This document shows, in pieces, positions 1-10,912 of a stretch of DNA of 64,000 bases. Position numbers and translations under genes: made by a program. The DNA is from Neurospora tetrasperma FGSC 2508 (Eukaryota; Ascomycota; Sordariomycetes; Sordariales; Sordariaceae). The notes below the pieces were generated by a model. The model searched no databases, was not told where the DNA came from, and saw nothing but the letters and a program-made list of their open reading frames with translations. Where the stretch lies: the NCBI RefSeq assembly GCF_000213175.1, contig NW_009799100.1, positions 2,225,734 through 2,289,733 on the forward strand, given 5' to 3'. Every line of letters starts with the position of its first letter. Positions within the stretch are counted from its first letter, which is position 1.

Positions 1-635
1 TCACGCGCCGGTTGGTAGATGCCCCTTTTCCTCTTTGCGGATCGGTTAGGCCAGGGCGGATCCATGAGGATCAGATCAAATTTCTTGGGCGCCGTCGCGA
101 GAAACTGAGATCTCCGAGACTCCACCGTGCCAAGCAGGTAATGAGATGCCTTTGGAATGGTGTAATGGGAGAGGTCTGGCGGCGCCTCACCAGAGGCATC
201 GTCAAAGCTTTTGGCATTGTCTGAGACGTCACAAACCTCTCCGTCAGGACCCCGCTTCCCGTTCCGGTTGACTGTCGTCGTTAGGCGATTTATCCTTGGC
301 AGACAATGACGCGGTAAACACCATTCTCCGTGATAAAAATGCTGAATGTCTTCCAAGGCCGACTCGGCAGCGGAACGGGCCATCAGTTTCGCTATGTGAT
401 CGGAAGCAGATGGAGCAGCGCTGGCCGGGGATGATCGCGATTTCGACTTGGGCTCCGGAGTCGGAAACGGGGAGGACGGAGGTTCTGCCGAAATCAGGGT
501 CCGTAGCTTCAGCGGAGTAAGCGCGCCATCATCAAGCTCTCTCGGGAGAAGCTGAGCTTCCTCGATTGAACGAGGCAGATCCAGGAGGAACACTGTTCGA
601 TTATCGTTGTGATATAGAACAGATGAGTGAACCAT
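1..635 (-). CDS. METTL4-like MT-A70 adenine methyltransferase, N-terminal part (runs off left edge)
   Basis: This frame opens at an ATG at 635 and stays open to the window edge, giving about 211 residues. MT-A70 enzymes transfer a methyl group from S-adenosylmethionine to the N6 of adenine. The METTL4 branch acts on U2 snRNA in animals, with DNA also proposed as a substrate; the fungal substrate is not established. The key evidence is the catalytic motif DPPW at residues 192-195, preceded by KKFDLILM and followed by PNRSAKRKR, the METTL4-type arrangement. The N-terminus (MVHSSVLYHN, then LDLPRSIEEAQLL) looks like a natural fungal start. The same frame continues open upstream to about 850 without another ATG, so 635 is preferred. 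The SAM-binding remainder lies beyond the window. The gene diverges from leu5. Confidence 0.8.
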   Translation of the reverse strand, partial: MVHSSVLYHNDNRTVFLLDLPRSIEEAQLLPRELDDGALTPLKLRTLISAEPPSSPFPTPEPKSKSRSSPASAAPSASDHIAKLMARSAAESALEDIQHFYHGEWCLPRHCLPRINRLTTTVNRNGKRGPDGEVCDVSDNAKSFDDASGEAPPDLSHYTIPKASHYLLGTVESRRSQFLATAPKKFDLILMDPPWPNRSAKRKRGIYQPAR

Positions 636-1611
636 AATCACTGAACTGATCCGGCCTAGATGGAATAGAGATCTGATCAAACCGGTTGTGTCCGGGCTGG
701 GGGTGAAGGGACCCCAGTTTGTCACTGCACCCCGCAAAAACAGAAGCAGAGACGGGAGCCGGAGGGCGGAGGGATGATTCAAGTCTAAATCCAGGGCAAG
801 GAACAGTGGGATTCCCGACTGGTAGTTAGTGGTGCATCCGCCGCAAGGTTCCGTCCAGTCACGATCATGTTGGTTGTGGGGCCGCGTTAATACGGGTAAA
901 AGGGTCCGAATCTGGCAAAGAAGACGGCGTACGTAACAATCGATAACAATTCAGAAGCCGAGGAAATGGGCGGTCATCAGGCGACGCGCGACAGTACTCG
1001 TTTCGTCGGGGTCGCGTGACCAACACGAATGGTGGCTTCTGCAGATTACTCAGCGCCGCCGTTTCTAGGTATACAGACTCGACAGGTTTTCTTCGGCAAT
1101 CCTCGGCTGGCAGGGACCGGCTGGCCGGGGAATTTGGGAATTTGGAGGTCGAGTGAGTGCATCTCACCCGAAGCGGTGTTGGAGAGAAAATGGGGGAACT
1201 TGAATGTGCCCTCCAAGGATTGTCTTTCCCCGGCTCCGCTACAAAGTGTGTGATGTAATAATCCCAGTACCTGTATCGATCCTCCAAAATACCTTCAGTT
1301 CCTGTAACACACAAGCAACAACAATTCCCCAGACTCAGTTCTGGAACCAGCGCTCCCTTCCCATTCAATTCCGCATCCATTGCCCTCCTATTCTTCCATC
1401 TCGGTGCCGCAACTCTAGGGTTGTGCTTCTGGCTTTTGATCGCAAAGCAAAACCGGCAACTTCTACCGTCGCATCGGCGAGCCCGCACGCATTCACCTAA
1501 AGACTTCTCCGCCGGCAATGCGCTTGTAGAAAGGCGTATTCTCTCTTTCTCCTAGATCGCGATCCTTCGCATACGATATTCTGGGCCCTTTCGAGGCCCG
1601 CGTCAGAGGGA
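636..1611. other. Intergenic region between divergent METTL4-like gene and leu5
   Basis: This stretch should hold both promoters and 5' leaders. A 217-codon open frame on the minus strand (865-1518) overlaps it, but its residue composition is scattered and matches no family I know, so I treat it as chance. No other feature was recognised. Confidence 0.5.
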
Positions 1612-2876
1612 ATGCCCCCGGCGCTCATCAGCCATGCCTCCATGTCGGGGAGCGCATCAAACGAACCACGAGAGGTAACAGCTGATGCGTTCCGGCTAGG
1701 GGCCAAGATGCAGAAGGAGAGAGGTGAAGCAACGATATGCCCAACAGACGATGAAGCGTCGGTACCGCGGTCCAAGAAGCATTCGAGTTCGCAGAAGAAA
1801 CGGAGTTTGGATTACCTATGGAGATCGGGAGTAGCAGGGGGCTTGGCCGGATGCGCGGTAAGTATTTCCAATTCTATCGGCACTACACTGGTCGCATCTC
1901 GTGCACGCTTTGACGGCGATGGTCGCGACTGACTCTTTTTGTTTGGCAGGCCAAAACCGTTGTCGCACCGCTTGATCGGGTAAAGATCCTATTCCAGGCT
2001 CACAATCCACACTTCGTCAAGTACGCGGGCTCGTGGTGGGGCTTTGGGGAGGCCATAAAAGAAATATATCGACAGGATGGGGTTATGGGTCTATTTAGGG
2101 GGCATTCAGCAACCCTCCTAAGGATCTTTCCGTACGCCGGTATCAAGTTTCTGGCCTACGAGCAAATAAGGGCACTCGTCATCACTCGGAAGGACCACGA
2201 AACCCCCCTACGGCGGCTTGTGAGCGGCTCGCTTGCGGGCGTCACGTCCGTCTTCTTCACCTACCCCCTCGAACTCATACGAGTACGGCTAGCGTTCGAG
2301 ACAAAACGGGAAGGCCGGTCATCCCTCCGATCCATCATCAGGCAGATATACAGCGAAAATGCCCTCACAATTCCCAAAAACGCGCCGACTTCAGCACACG
2401 CGCCCGCTCTGATTCCGCGGACCGGGCTCGCCAACTTCTACCGCGGCTTCTCTCCCACCCTCCTCGGCATGCTTCCCTACGCCGGTATGTCCTTCCTCAC
2501 ACACGACACGGTTGGCGACATCTTCCGGCACCCGAAGCTTGCACAATGGACAACACTACCGCAACCAGAAAACGCGCCGGCCGGTAAGGCTGCCCCCCTG
2601 CGCTCATGGGCGGAGCTTTCGGCCGGTGGTATCGCGGGATTGGTCTCGCAGACGGTGTCGTACCCCTTGGAGGTCATCAGGCGGCGGATGCAGGTCGGCG
2701 GAGCGGTCGGCGATGGTCATAGGTTGACCATTGGCGAGACGGCCAAGCTGATCATGCGGGAACGGGGGGTCCGCGGCTTCTTTGTCGGCTTGACTATTGG
2801 GTATGCGAAGGTAGTTCCCATGGTGGCTACGAGCTTTTACACCTATGAAAGGTTAAAGACATTTTTTGGCATCTAG
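1612..2876 (+). CDS. leu5: Mitochondrial coenzyme A carrier, Leu5/SLC25A16 type
   Basis: Two exons (1612-1857 and 1950-2876) joined in phase 0 across a 92-bp intron encode 390 residues. The product is a mitochondrial inner-membrane carrier with three tandem repeats. Carrier signatures occur at residues 89-94 (PLDRVK), 188-193 (PLELIR) and 321-326 (PLEVIR). The stretches GHSATLLRIFPYAG and ERGVRGFFVGL closely resemble yeast Leu5, which is needed to accumulate coenzyme A in the matrix. Typical family length is about 330-390 residues. The first 65 or so residues are hydrophilic, and a second in-frame ATG lies at about residue 11, so the exact start is slightly uncertain. The assignment to the Leu5 subfamily rather than another carrier is strong; actual transport substrate is inferred from homologues. 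Confidence 0.93.
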
Positions 2877-4609
2877 AAAGCTCTCTCACTTTTCTCCTCT
2901 GCTTACTAGGTAGAGGGTCTCGAAACGGGCGGTCAAGGCTCGGATTATTGACTTGCTACAAGGGTTATATGTACTTCGGGTATACGCGCGAGACACATAT
3001 TTATGGTGTTGGTTGGCTTTGTTCTTGATAGGTACATATATACACATTTAGAGATATTCTCGGCTTAGAGTCGAAAGGGTGTCATTTTCTCGTTTGGGCC
3101 ACTTCAGTACCATTCTCGCAGCTAAGTCTTACGCCGTTTGTAGCCATAAGATAGTCTTGGTTATTTAAGTATCTTTAGGCATAGGAAGAGCACGCAAGAC
3201 GGATGTGACTCCACAGAAAACACGATAAAATGTGTGTTGAATGCCAACACCAGGATCTCTGAGCGGTATCGTACAGAATCAATGGCCGCGGACATGTGAA
3301 GAGCTATCAACCGATGCCAACACTAGGATATATAGACAATCACGTGTTTGAGGAATTGCACTGTTCGTTCAAGGTTACAAAAGATATTGAATCAAGCAGA
3401 CACATGAAGGTCGCGACTAGAGAATGTAAGAGCGCCAATGAAATGTATAGGAAATCAGTATCCTCTAATCTTAGTTGCAAAAATTTGTAGGCCATATGCA
3501 CAGTCTGAAAGAGGGAAATTATTTGACCAGACAGGTCGCATGAATAACTGCACTGAATGGGCAGAGACGAGCTAAAGCAATCAGAAAGATGAAAGGGTAG
3601 TACTACCTAAGAAAGCAGTGACAGAGGAGTTATAAGAGGATGACTCAAGGCAGGTTCGAAGTAAGAGGACAGTTACGAACGGAAGTGGCGCGGTTTACCT
3701 TTGCCGACTACCTCTAAGAGCGTCTTGCCACGGTTGTCTGATGAGTGTACCTTCCAAACACGGAATTGAAGTACCGTGTAGCTAGATGGGAGGTAGCTAT
3801 CAGGCTTTCAGGAGTTACTGATTTATCTTCATCGAAGAGAATTGAGAGCTGATTAGAGAACTGCAGAGACCAAAACCTGCAACGGTATGCTCAATTCTTG
3901 TTCTTGGTTCTTTTCCTTTTCTTTTCTTTTCTTTTTCTTTTCTTTTCTTTTCTTTTCCCTGATTTCATTTTTCTGTGTAGTGACATTCGCTTAAACTCGG
4001 TTCGAGAGCTGGCAAAGGTACTTAGCACCTTCCAATAAGCACAGAATGATGCCGAGATGCTCGACTTGTCGTAAGAGCGCATGTCACCGGATGGGGTGTA
4101 CAATGCAGAGGTAAGTAACCATTGTGTCAAGGATGAATTGAGGTTCTTCTCGCAAGATAGAAGGCCAGTCCAGTGTCTATATTGGATGGACAAAGCGTAA
4201 GACGATGTTACTTACAGTTACGGTACACATCTCCGATGTATTACGACCAAAGTCGAGGCACGTGAGCCCTCGAGACACTCTCGTCTTGTTCGTCCCATCT
4301 TCAATACATCACATTATCAACCACATACAGCGAAGCGCAAGTTCATGAGATATTCCGAGTTGTCATAATCTCTTCTTCATTGGACATTTCCGGGTATTAT
4401 CGATTCCTCCTGCACCAGATTCTATCGCTCCTCCCCTTTTGTTTTTGCCCCCCTTCCCCCCACCCCCACCAAACAGACAACCATTCTTCCCTCCAGGTTC
4501 TATCGCTCCTGCCCTTTTCTGCTCCCCAACAAGCCATTATATCATAAATCAATAAAAAGAATGGAAAACACGTGCCATTACCAACAACCCTTGATGGGCC
4601 AACCCCTCC
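2877..4609. other. Intergenic region between convergent leu5 and pho-5
   Basis: This holds the 3' ends of two converging genes. It contains a CT-rich tract at about 3903-3958 and CACGTG hexamers at 4259-4264 and 4569-4574. The 100-codon minus-strand frame at 3891-4193 ends in a lysine/arginine run made by the CT tract and is not credible as a gene. Confidence 0.5.
3903..3958. repeat. Pyrimidine (CTTTT)-rich tract
   Basis: About 55 bases consist almost only of T and C in CTTTT-like units on the plus strand. It is a simple sequence tract in the intergenic region downstream of leu5. Confidence 0.85.
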
Positions 4610-6385
4610 TCAAGCGTTCACAACAGCACTACTCGTGGGTGCCTCCGTCTTATTCTCAGTGACGGTCGTATCCCTCTGCGCCTCCTCCTCACCACTCATA
4701 TCGAACTCGCCCGACAACTCCTCCAGCGTCTTCCGCTTCGTCTCGGGAATCAAGAACGTGGTACCAACACCGAGCAACATGAAGAGAGCATAGATCTCCA
4801 ACACGTGGTTCATCCACGGGTTCGGGTTTCCTCCCTTGACAGCGCCCCTGGTGCGCAAGGGGGCAATGGCGCCCTGACCGATGATAGAGCCGATCTTGCC
4901 CATGGCGGCGCTCAATCCGTGCGAGGTAGACCTGTAACGAGTGGGAAACACCTCGCCGGGCACGATAAAGGTGGTAGCGTTGGGACCAAAGTTGAAGAAG
5001 AACTGGGCGAGGACGAAGATGGCGAGCAGCGCGTGAGGCGAGAGGTGCTTGTAGGCGAAACCCATGACCACGAAAAGAATGGTGAGGATACCGAAGCCCA
5101 TGAACTGGATCGGCTTACGACCGACAGTGTCGACGGTGAAGACGGTGACCCAGTATCCGGGGACGGCGCCGGCGAGGACAATGATCAAGTTGCCGACGGC
5201 GGTGTTATAGAGGATCTCGTACGTGTTCTTGGCGCCCGTAGTGGAGTAGCCGATGACGTTGAGGATGGTGGCGTTGTTGAGCGAGACGCCGTAGTAGGCG
5301 ATGTCGAGGAAGCACCAAGACAGGGCGGTGCCGGCGAGCAGCATGGCGTTCTTGCGCTTGGAGTAGTGGCGGAAGAAGTCGCCCCAGCTGGCCTTGGGGA
5401 TCTCCATCTCCTTTTCGGCTTCCTGCTTGGCGACGATGCGGGTGGCCTCGTCGGGCTGGCCCTTGGGCTTGCCCGTCTTGAAGGCTTCAATGTCGTCACT
5501 GGCCTGCTCAACGTCCCTCTTGACGTCGAAGGTGTAGCGAGGAGTCTCGGGGATAGTCAAGCGGTAGTAAAGCGCGATGCAGCCGGGAACAGCACCGACA
5601 CCAATGACTGTCCTCCACATCTTGTCAACGGCAACGGCACAGTCTCCGGTGCAGGAAGCCAGAGTAGGGGCAGCCTCAAGCGACTTCTTGAAACCGAGTG
5701 TAACGAACAACATGACGAATGCGGCAGCAAGCTGGCCAAGACCTTGCATAGCAAAGACGGCACCCATCATGGCACCTCTCCACTTGGTTGTAGCAAATTC
5801 GGAGGTGATAATGCTGGAAAGAGGATAGTCTCCACCGATACCGACACCCTGTTGTAATAGGTGTTAGTTATATGTTTCTTGTGAGAGGGGTTCGTCTGAA
5901 TGATTGCTTACCATAAGGACACGCCAGAAGATAATGATACCGATGATGTTGATGGAAGGGGACCCGGAGGCCAAGGCCTGAGCGAGAGTGGCAAAGATGA
6001 TGAACAACAATTCCAATCCGTACATGCTCTTACGACCGAAGACATCAGCAGCAGCGCCGAAGCCGACCTGCCCAATGACCGTGCCGGCCGATGTCGCGAG
6101 CTTGATGGCTGTGTCGGAGGTTGTAGGCATCTTGCCTTCGCCTGGGAAGTAGACAATGCCGAGCATGAGGGTCAAAAGAGAGACGGTGAAGATGTCGTAA
6201 GAGTCTGTGAAGAAACCGACACCGGCAACGGCAACGGCCCGAACGTGATACCATCCGAAAGGTGCTCTGTCGACTTCGGCGAGGGCGAGTCGTCGCCTCT
6301 CGTTGGGATCCTTAATGTGAAGAAAGTCATTGTAGAAGTTGTGGTAGGCGTTGTTGCCTCCGGCAGTCTTCTGAGGGGTATCCAT
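4610..6385 (-). CDS. pho-5: High-affinity phosphate permease (PHO-5/Pho84 type, MFS)
   Basis: Two exons (6385-5912 and 5848-4610) flank a 63-bp intron with a GTAAGC donor and CAG acceptor, giving 570 residues. The product is a plasma-membrane proton/phosphate symporter of the major facilitator superfamily. About twelve membrane segments are visible, with a central hydrophilic loop rich in charged residues (near EQASDDIEAFKTGKPKG). The Pho84-type signature GVGIGGDYPLSS begins exon 2. From memory the protein reads nearly identically to the Neurospora repressible phosphate permease PHO-5, which under phosphate starvation is induced through the bHLH factor NUC-1. A CACGTGGG element lies about 470 bp upstream of the start. 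The start (MDTPQKTAGG) agrees with the family. The plus strand opposite exon 2 has long open frames that are codon-bias shadows. Confidence 0.97.
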
Positions 6386-6853
6386 GGCTTGTTGTCGCGA
6401 TGGCAGTATCGAATAATTGAGCCTTTGTTGGTCCTCAAGACAACGAAGTCGGACTTGGTCAAGAGACTTGGTGGTCCGATGGGAACCAAGGGAGGTAGAA
6501 GGGCGGAAGGACTTGGCTCTTATGCTGTCGAGGAAAATAGGAAGAAAGGAAGGAGTTGGCATGCGTGGGAATTTATCTTATAGCATTGTAGGAGGAATGG
6601 GACTACAGTGTCCCCAGGATCAGGTATTCACATCGGATGGCGTGAAAGCTACTGACAATTTCCGAGACATCACCCAGTCCCGCGGGATATCCTCAATAGT
6701 TTGTTTGACGCACCCACCTCCCACGCCAATGGTCAGTCGATACTTTGCCTTTACGAGCTAGCAAACCCATCCTGTTCACTCTCCCCTACAAAGAGCACGA
6801 TAATGCCCTTGCCATCTTCCTCCCATCCGAGACAGAGAACCTGTCTTTACGGA

Positions 6854-6861
6854 CACGTGGG
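6854..6861. promoter_or_regulatory. CACGTGGG, candidate NUC-1/Pho4 binding site upstream of pho-5
   Basis: The octamer CACGTGGG, the high-affinity form of the yeast Pho4 site, lies about 470 bp upstream of the pho-5 start. Neurospora NUC-1 is the Pho4 counterpart and binds CACGTG cores. Binding at this copy is inferred from position and sequence only. Confidence 0.5.
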
Positions 6862-7680
6862 TAGCGTACCATATCCAGCGAGCTGTTCAACCACCACGCA
6901 CCCAGTTTCAGCCAAGACAAGACAGTGGAGGTAACTAAGGCAAAACTCTGAAAGCTTCGATTACTTGGCATAATGCCCTAAGGTGCAGTTTTGCACTCGG
7001 GAAGCGTCTTGGATGCCTGGGCGCCCAGTGCTCCTCTCACAGCGACACTACCCTACGTCGCTGAGCGTGGTCCGTATGCAAAAGAGCATCACATACCGAA
7101 GACCAGACCCAGCCGTTGGCTGCAAGTGCTCAAGTGCAGAAGTGCTTGGCTGATGCTTGGGTATCCAGTTTGAAGGAGGCATGAAGCTCGTGGGCTCAGC
7201 ATTACACCTGATTGGCCGGTTGCTCACGGGGTGGGGGTTCCCTCATCTGGAAACTCGACAACAAGCTTCCTCGGCTTTGGGACAAGATCGATATCGACGC
7301 CCGGTCTAGAAAACTCTTTCCAGAAGCTTATCCCGATGTCCAGCTCCTCTATCTCCGGGTCCCCTCCTCCGACCGGACCAACCGTCGGCCGTAGGGGAGG
7401 AAAAGGGAGAAAAATGTCGCCGATCTGTCGTTAACAAAAACGTGTTTCTTGTGCCTGGCCTCCTGCAAATCGGAAGTGCCCGAGTGCTGCATAATGGGCG
7501 AAGTCTAGCACCTGGTTGGCCCACAGCGCCAGGAACATCATACACGAGAAGGGAGCATGTTGGATGCCTATTGTCCGAGAACGACTCCACAAAGTTGATC
7601 TCATCATTTGTTGGTTTTTGGTGTAGTGTACTGCGTACGGTTGAGGCAAGTCTCAGGTCGCAAAGTCTGGACTGGTCTGT

Positions 7681-7708
7681 TGCCCCGTCCTGCCCCGTCC
7701 TGCCCCGT
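7681..7708. repeat. Triplicated decamer TGCCCCGTCC
   Basis: The unit TGCCCCGTCC occurs twice in full and a third time as TGCCCCGT followed by CA, head to tail without spacing. It is a short tandem repeat in the intergenic region about 1.3 kb upstream of pho-5. Confidence 0.85.
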
Positions 7709-9103
7709 CAAGACCCCTGGACGCTGTCTTCGCCTCTAACCTCACTTAGCACCTTGGCACATCCACCTGCATGGGCCACTAGGGGCCACTACAACCCCAG
7801 AAAAGAGCCGCTCCCACCTTCAGAAGGGTCTTCCCCGCGAATCGCATGGAAAGAGACCACACGTGTGAGCACAACGCGCCGTGGTTCGCCTTTCCACCAT
7901 TGGTTCGATGGATCCTTTAAGGTTCCGTAAGCCCCTGTCACAGCAGAATCCACCCACCCACTTGCCCACGCGAGCCACGCACTCGGGTTATCCACCAAGA
8001 CCAACGACCATTGTTGATCTGTGAGTGAGACGTCGAAACATGTTCTTTCAAGTGCACGGAATCACCCGTGATTTCGCACACAACAGAAGACATGAGCAAC
8101 ATGTCTTTCATCTTGTCTTCACCAAATCCTCGTTTAAGGCCGGTGCTGTTCCATCAGTGGGAACTGGAGCAGTCCTCGCGTCAAGGCATCTCGCTTTAAG
8201 CTCCAAGGTTGGCCACCAGCTTGTCTTTATGCATGTTCGAGCAAGCACGAGAGCCGCGTGTGTGACTTTGAAGATAGGGGGACCCTTCAATTTCAAACTT
8301 TCAGCACGTATCGTTTGATATGCCTTGGCAAATCCGCAATGCTCGGCCGATCACAGCGCACGGATTTCCTCTGGTTGACAACAACCCATTCTGGAGGTTG
8401 ATAGACTACGAAAACAACTCGCAGTACCGTGAAGTCTGAGATTCAGTCTGGTGTTGTGGTACAAACCGGTATAAACAATCTCGATGAATCTGGTGCTCAA
8501 CCTGCGTATGCCAAGCTGATCTGACAACCCAAGTGCCCGGTGCGTCCCATGCCTCTGTATGTTGTGCGGCAAACATCATTCAGCGAGCCGTGCCGGTGTC
8601 AATAAACTTCCGGGACCATATCGAGAGCACATATAGTTTTTGTGCCACTTCATTGGCTCTGTCATCCAAAACAAGCTTTCCGGTCCATCGCACAAGCTTT
8701 TCCCTCTTTAACACACAAGCTTTCTGTTCTCTGCAGAAGCACTTTTTCAGTGCGTTGTGGCAGGGCTTGGATGACATCATGACACAGATCGGAAAGAAGG
8801 GCATCTTCGTCGACACAAGCACAGGAAGATACCCAAGACTCTCAAGCTTTTGCCAAGGTTGACGGCGCTGGTGAATGCATGACAATACGGTGTAATGGTG
8901 ACTGTGGGGAGCTCGACCCAAGGGACAAGTAAAGTCTTGGTAAGGCTGTGTGTGTGGCGGTGTAACGACTTTCAGCATCATGGAACCCAAAGTGCTTCCA
9001 GACGGTATGTAAATGACGTATGAGCATACCAATCTCGGGCTGTCGGTTTCGGGCAGACGTTAATGGAGCGAAACCAGCTCCGTTTGGTTCATTCTCAAGA
9101 TTT

Positions 9104-10387
9104 TTAAACCTCAACGATGTCGTCCTCTTCTTCTGCTGTCGCTGCCCCTCCTTCAATCTCTTCGCCCTCAGCTTCGTCTCTCATTAGTACATTTACTAGC
9201 CGCTCGCAAGCATCCTGGACAGCTTCATCATTAACACGCAGGTGGGTTTCCCGAACAATGGGGTAAACGCTGATGCTCCTCATCAAATCGCGGCCAGCTC
9301 TCGTTGTGGTCAGGAGAGTAAGAGTTTCTAGATGTGTCAGAATGTTGCTGCTGTCGGGATCGCGCTGCTTGTCTGGCGGCAATAGCTGAAGATCGGTAAG
9401 CATTTCCAATGCCTCATCCTCGGGATAAACTTCGCCGCCCATGATAGGAAGCAAAATGTAGGGTAAGATATTGACGTCATCCTCATCCAAAAATGCCGGG
9501 TGCGAAGGAATGTCAAAAGCAGCGTTCTTGATAATACTCGCCACTCCCTTTCGCCTGATATCGGACTTGTGTTCGGTAAAGACCTTGATCTTGTTGATAG
9601 GAATAACGTCGTCGTAGTCCTGTCTGTTGACGAAGTAGTGCCGGATCTCTTCATGTTTCGAAAGGTCGGCAAAGACGTAGGAGAGGTAGTCGTAATCGGC
9701 GTGCTTGTTGTAAGTCCCGTCGGCGCCCTTGACGAAGAGGTCCATTAGTTGGTTAATGACCCTATCGTCGGACTTGAGCTTCTCCGGAGCGGGCTGTTTC
9801 CGGTCTAGAAGACTTTTGAGTCCATCCCACTTGGTTAAGTTTGCCAGCAACATAGCCATAAGATTGGCGTTAACCTCATCGGGCTCCTATAGGAACGGGA
9901 TCGAAGGGGTTAGTCCTTGCTGCGCACGCACCGTAGGAGCTCAGAATGGATACACATACGACAAGAAGCCCGAGTAGGATTCCAAGGAAGCGATCATCGG
10001 TCGCGACGTATTCCAGCACATCCTTCTCGGCAGTCAAGTTGATCAAGCATGTTAGGGCGTGCTCGGCGATTTTCTGCACATGGTACCGACGTCTTAGCTG
10101 AAGCTGCTTGGGCGCAAACAAGACAAGTCTGTTGGGCCTACCGGGTGGTCGCGGATCAAGAACTTGAGATGCTTGATGGGGGTGAGCTCGTCGGTCTTGA
10201 AGAGGGCGGGCTGAGACGCTGAGAAGGGCACCAGGTTCTCTGTCGCGAGAAGGCGGATGTTGGCGTTCGGCGAGGCAATGAAGCCCACGAGCTTCAAGCG
10301 ATTATAGCGATTAGCTGTCTGTCCACTGACATTGACACTGCACTGGTTCTGGCAGAATTACCCTACCTCTTCAAGTTCGGTCGGCAT
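9104..10387 (-). CDS. hgh1: Hgh1 homologue, eEF2-folding chaperone (ARM-repeat protein)
   Basis: Four exons (10387-10367, 10291-10142, 10073-9960 and 9886-9104), all joined in phase 0, encode 355 residues; the introns are 75, 68 and 73 bp. The first exon is only seven codons (MPTELEE). The protein is an all-helical armadillo-like fold of the HGH1/FAM203 family, which in yeast assists folding of elongation factor 2 together with the TRiC chaperonin. Supporting stretches are LVGFIASPNANIRLLATENL, DDRFLGILLGLLVEPDEVNA and SHPAFLDEDDVNILPYILLP, all typical of the family; the C-terminus is a short acidic tail. It lies head to head with enp1. Family assignment is secure; cytosolic location is inferred from homologues. 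Confidence 0.92.
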
Positions 10388-10912
10388 GTTATCAATTGTA
10401 GCTGGATGTATGGTTGTATTGGACTTGCTAGTATGAGCTCGTAACCGTGGCGAGCGAGGCTATGATGTCGCGACTTCCCTTGCTCTTATTCATGCAGTGG
10501 GCCAAAGCTGCAAAAACTGTAAACACAGGGAACAAAATTCCAATTTGCAACCGAAGAGGGGCACAGTGACGAAAATGCGGGGCAATAAAATGTTTATCGC
10601 TGCTCCGCCCGGGGCGTCCAAGCTAGACGATAAGCGATAACAGGTACTGTACCGCTTATCATTTTCACCGCCCTGGCATCAGAAAATAAAGTGTGCCCAC
10701 ACAGCAAAGAAGTGACCAACCACAAGCGTAGCGCAAGCCTTTCAAAGTGCCCAGACTTCTCCACGGCGGGAACAAATTGTCCAAGGGTCGCCGAAAAAAA
10801 TATCCCCAATTGCCGTGTGCAGCCAAGTCGACATCGCAAAGAGAGGGGACAACCAGGAGAGCTCCGTATCATCAATTCTTCCCCCGATTGCACAACCCTA
10901 CCGCCATCCAAG
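10388..10912. promoter_or_regulatory. Shared divergent promoter region of hgh1 and enp1
   Basis: These 525 bp separate the two divergent start codons and must include both 5' leaders and probably both promoters. Several TTATCG/GATAA motifs cluster between about 10590 and 10660, including an interrupted inverted repeat at 10629-10660. Co-regulation is inferred from the arrangement only. Confidence 0.55.
10629..10660. promoter_or_regulatory. Interrupted inverted repeat with GATA half-sites
   Basis: Arms GATAAGC (10629-10635) and GCTTATC (10654-10660) are exact reverse complements. Inside them lies the exact palindrome GGTAC-T-GTACC (10643-10653). A 7-base segment GATAACA makes the left side longer than the right. 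It sits between two divergent promoters and could be a binding site serving both directions; a function is not shown. Confidence 0.5.

Larger units (their letters stand above)
6386..9103. other. Intergenic region upstream of pho-5 and downstream of hgh1
   Basis: This 2.7-kb region should hold the pho-5 promoter and the 3' end of hgh1. It contains the CACGTGGG site at 6854, a second CACGTG at 7860-7865 and a triplicated decamer at 7681-7708. Open frames of 60-160 codons occur on both strands (for example 7442-7930), but none has a recognisable domain. Confidence 0.5.

Noticed and set aside
865-1518. 217-codon minus-strand frame upstream of the METTL4-like gene
   Set aside because: No recognisable domain, scattered composition, and it lies in the shared promoter region of two better-supported divergent genes.
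4805-5857. 350-codon plus-strand frame opposite pho-5
   Set aside because: It mirrors the GC-rich third positions of the permease exon on the other strand. Its product is a Gly/Asp/Glu/Val-rich string without a domain, while the minus strand encodes a known transporter.
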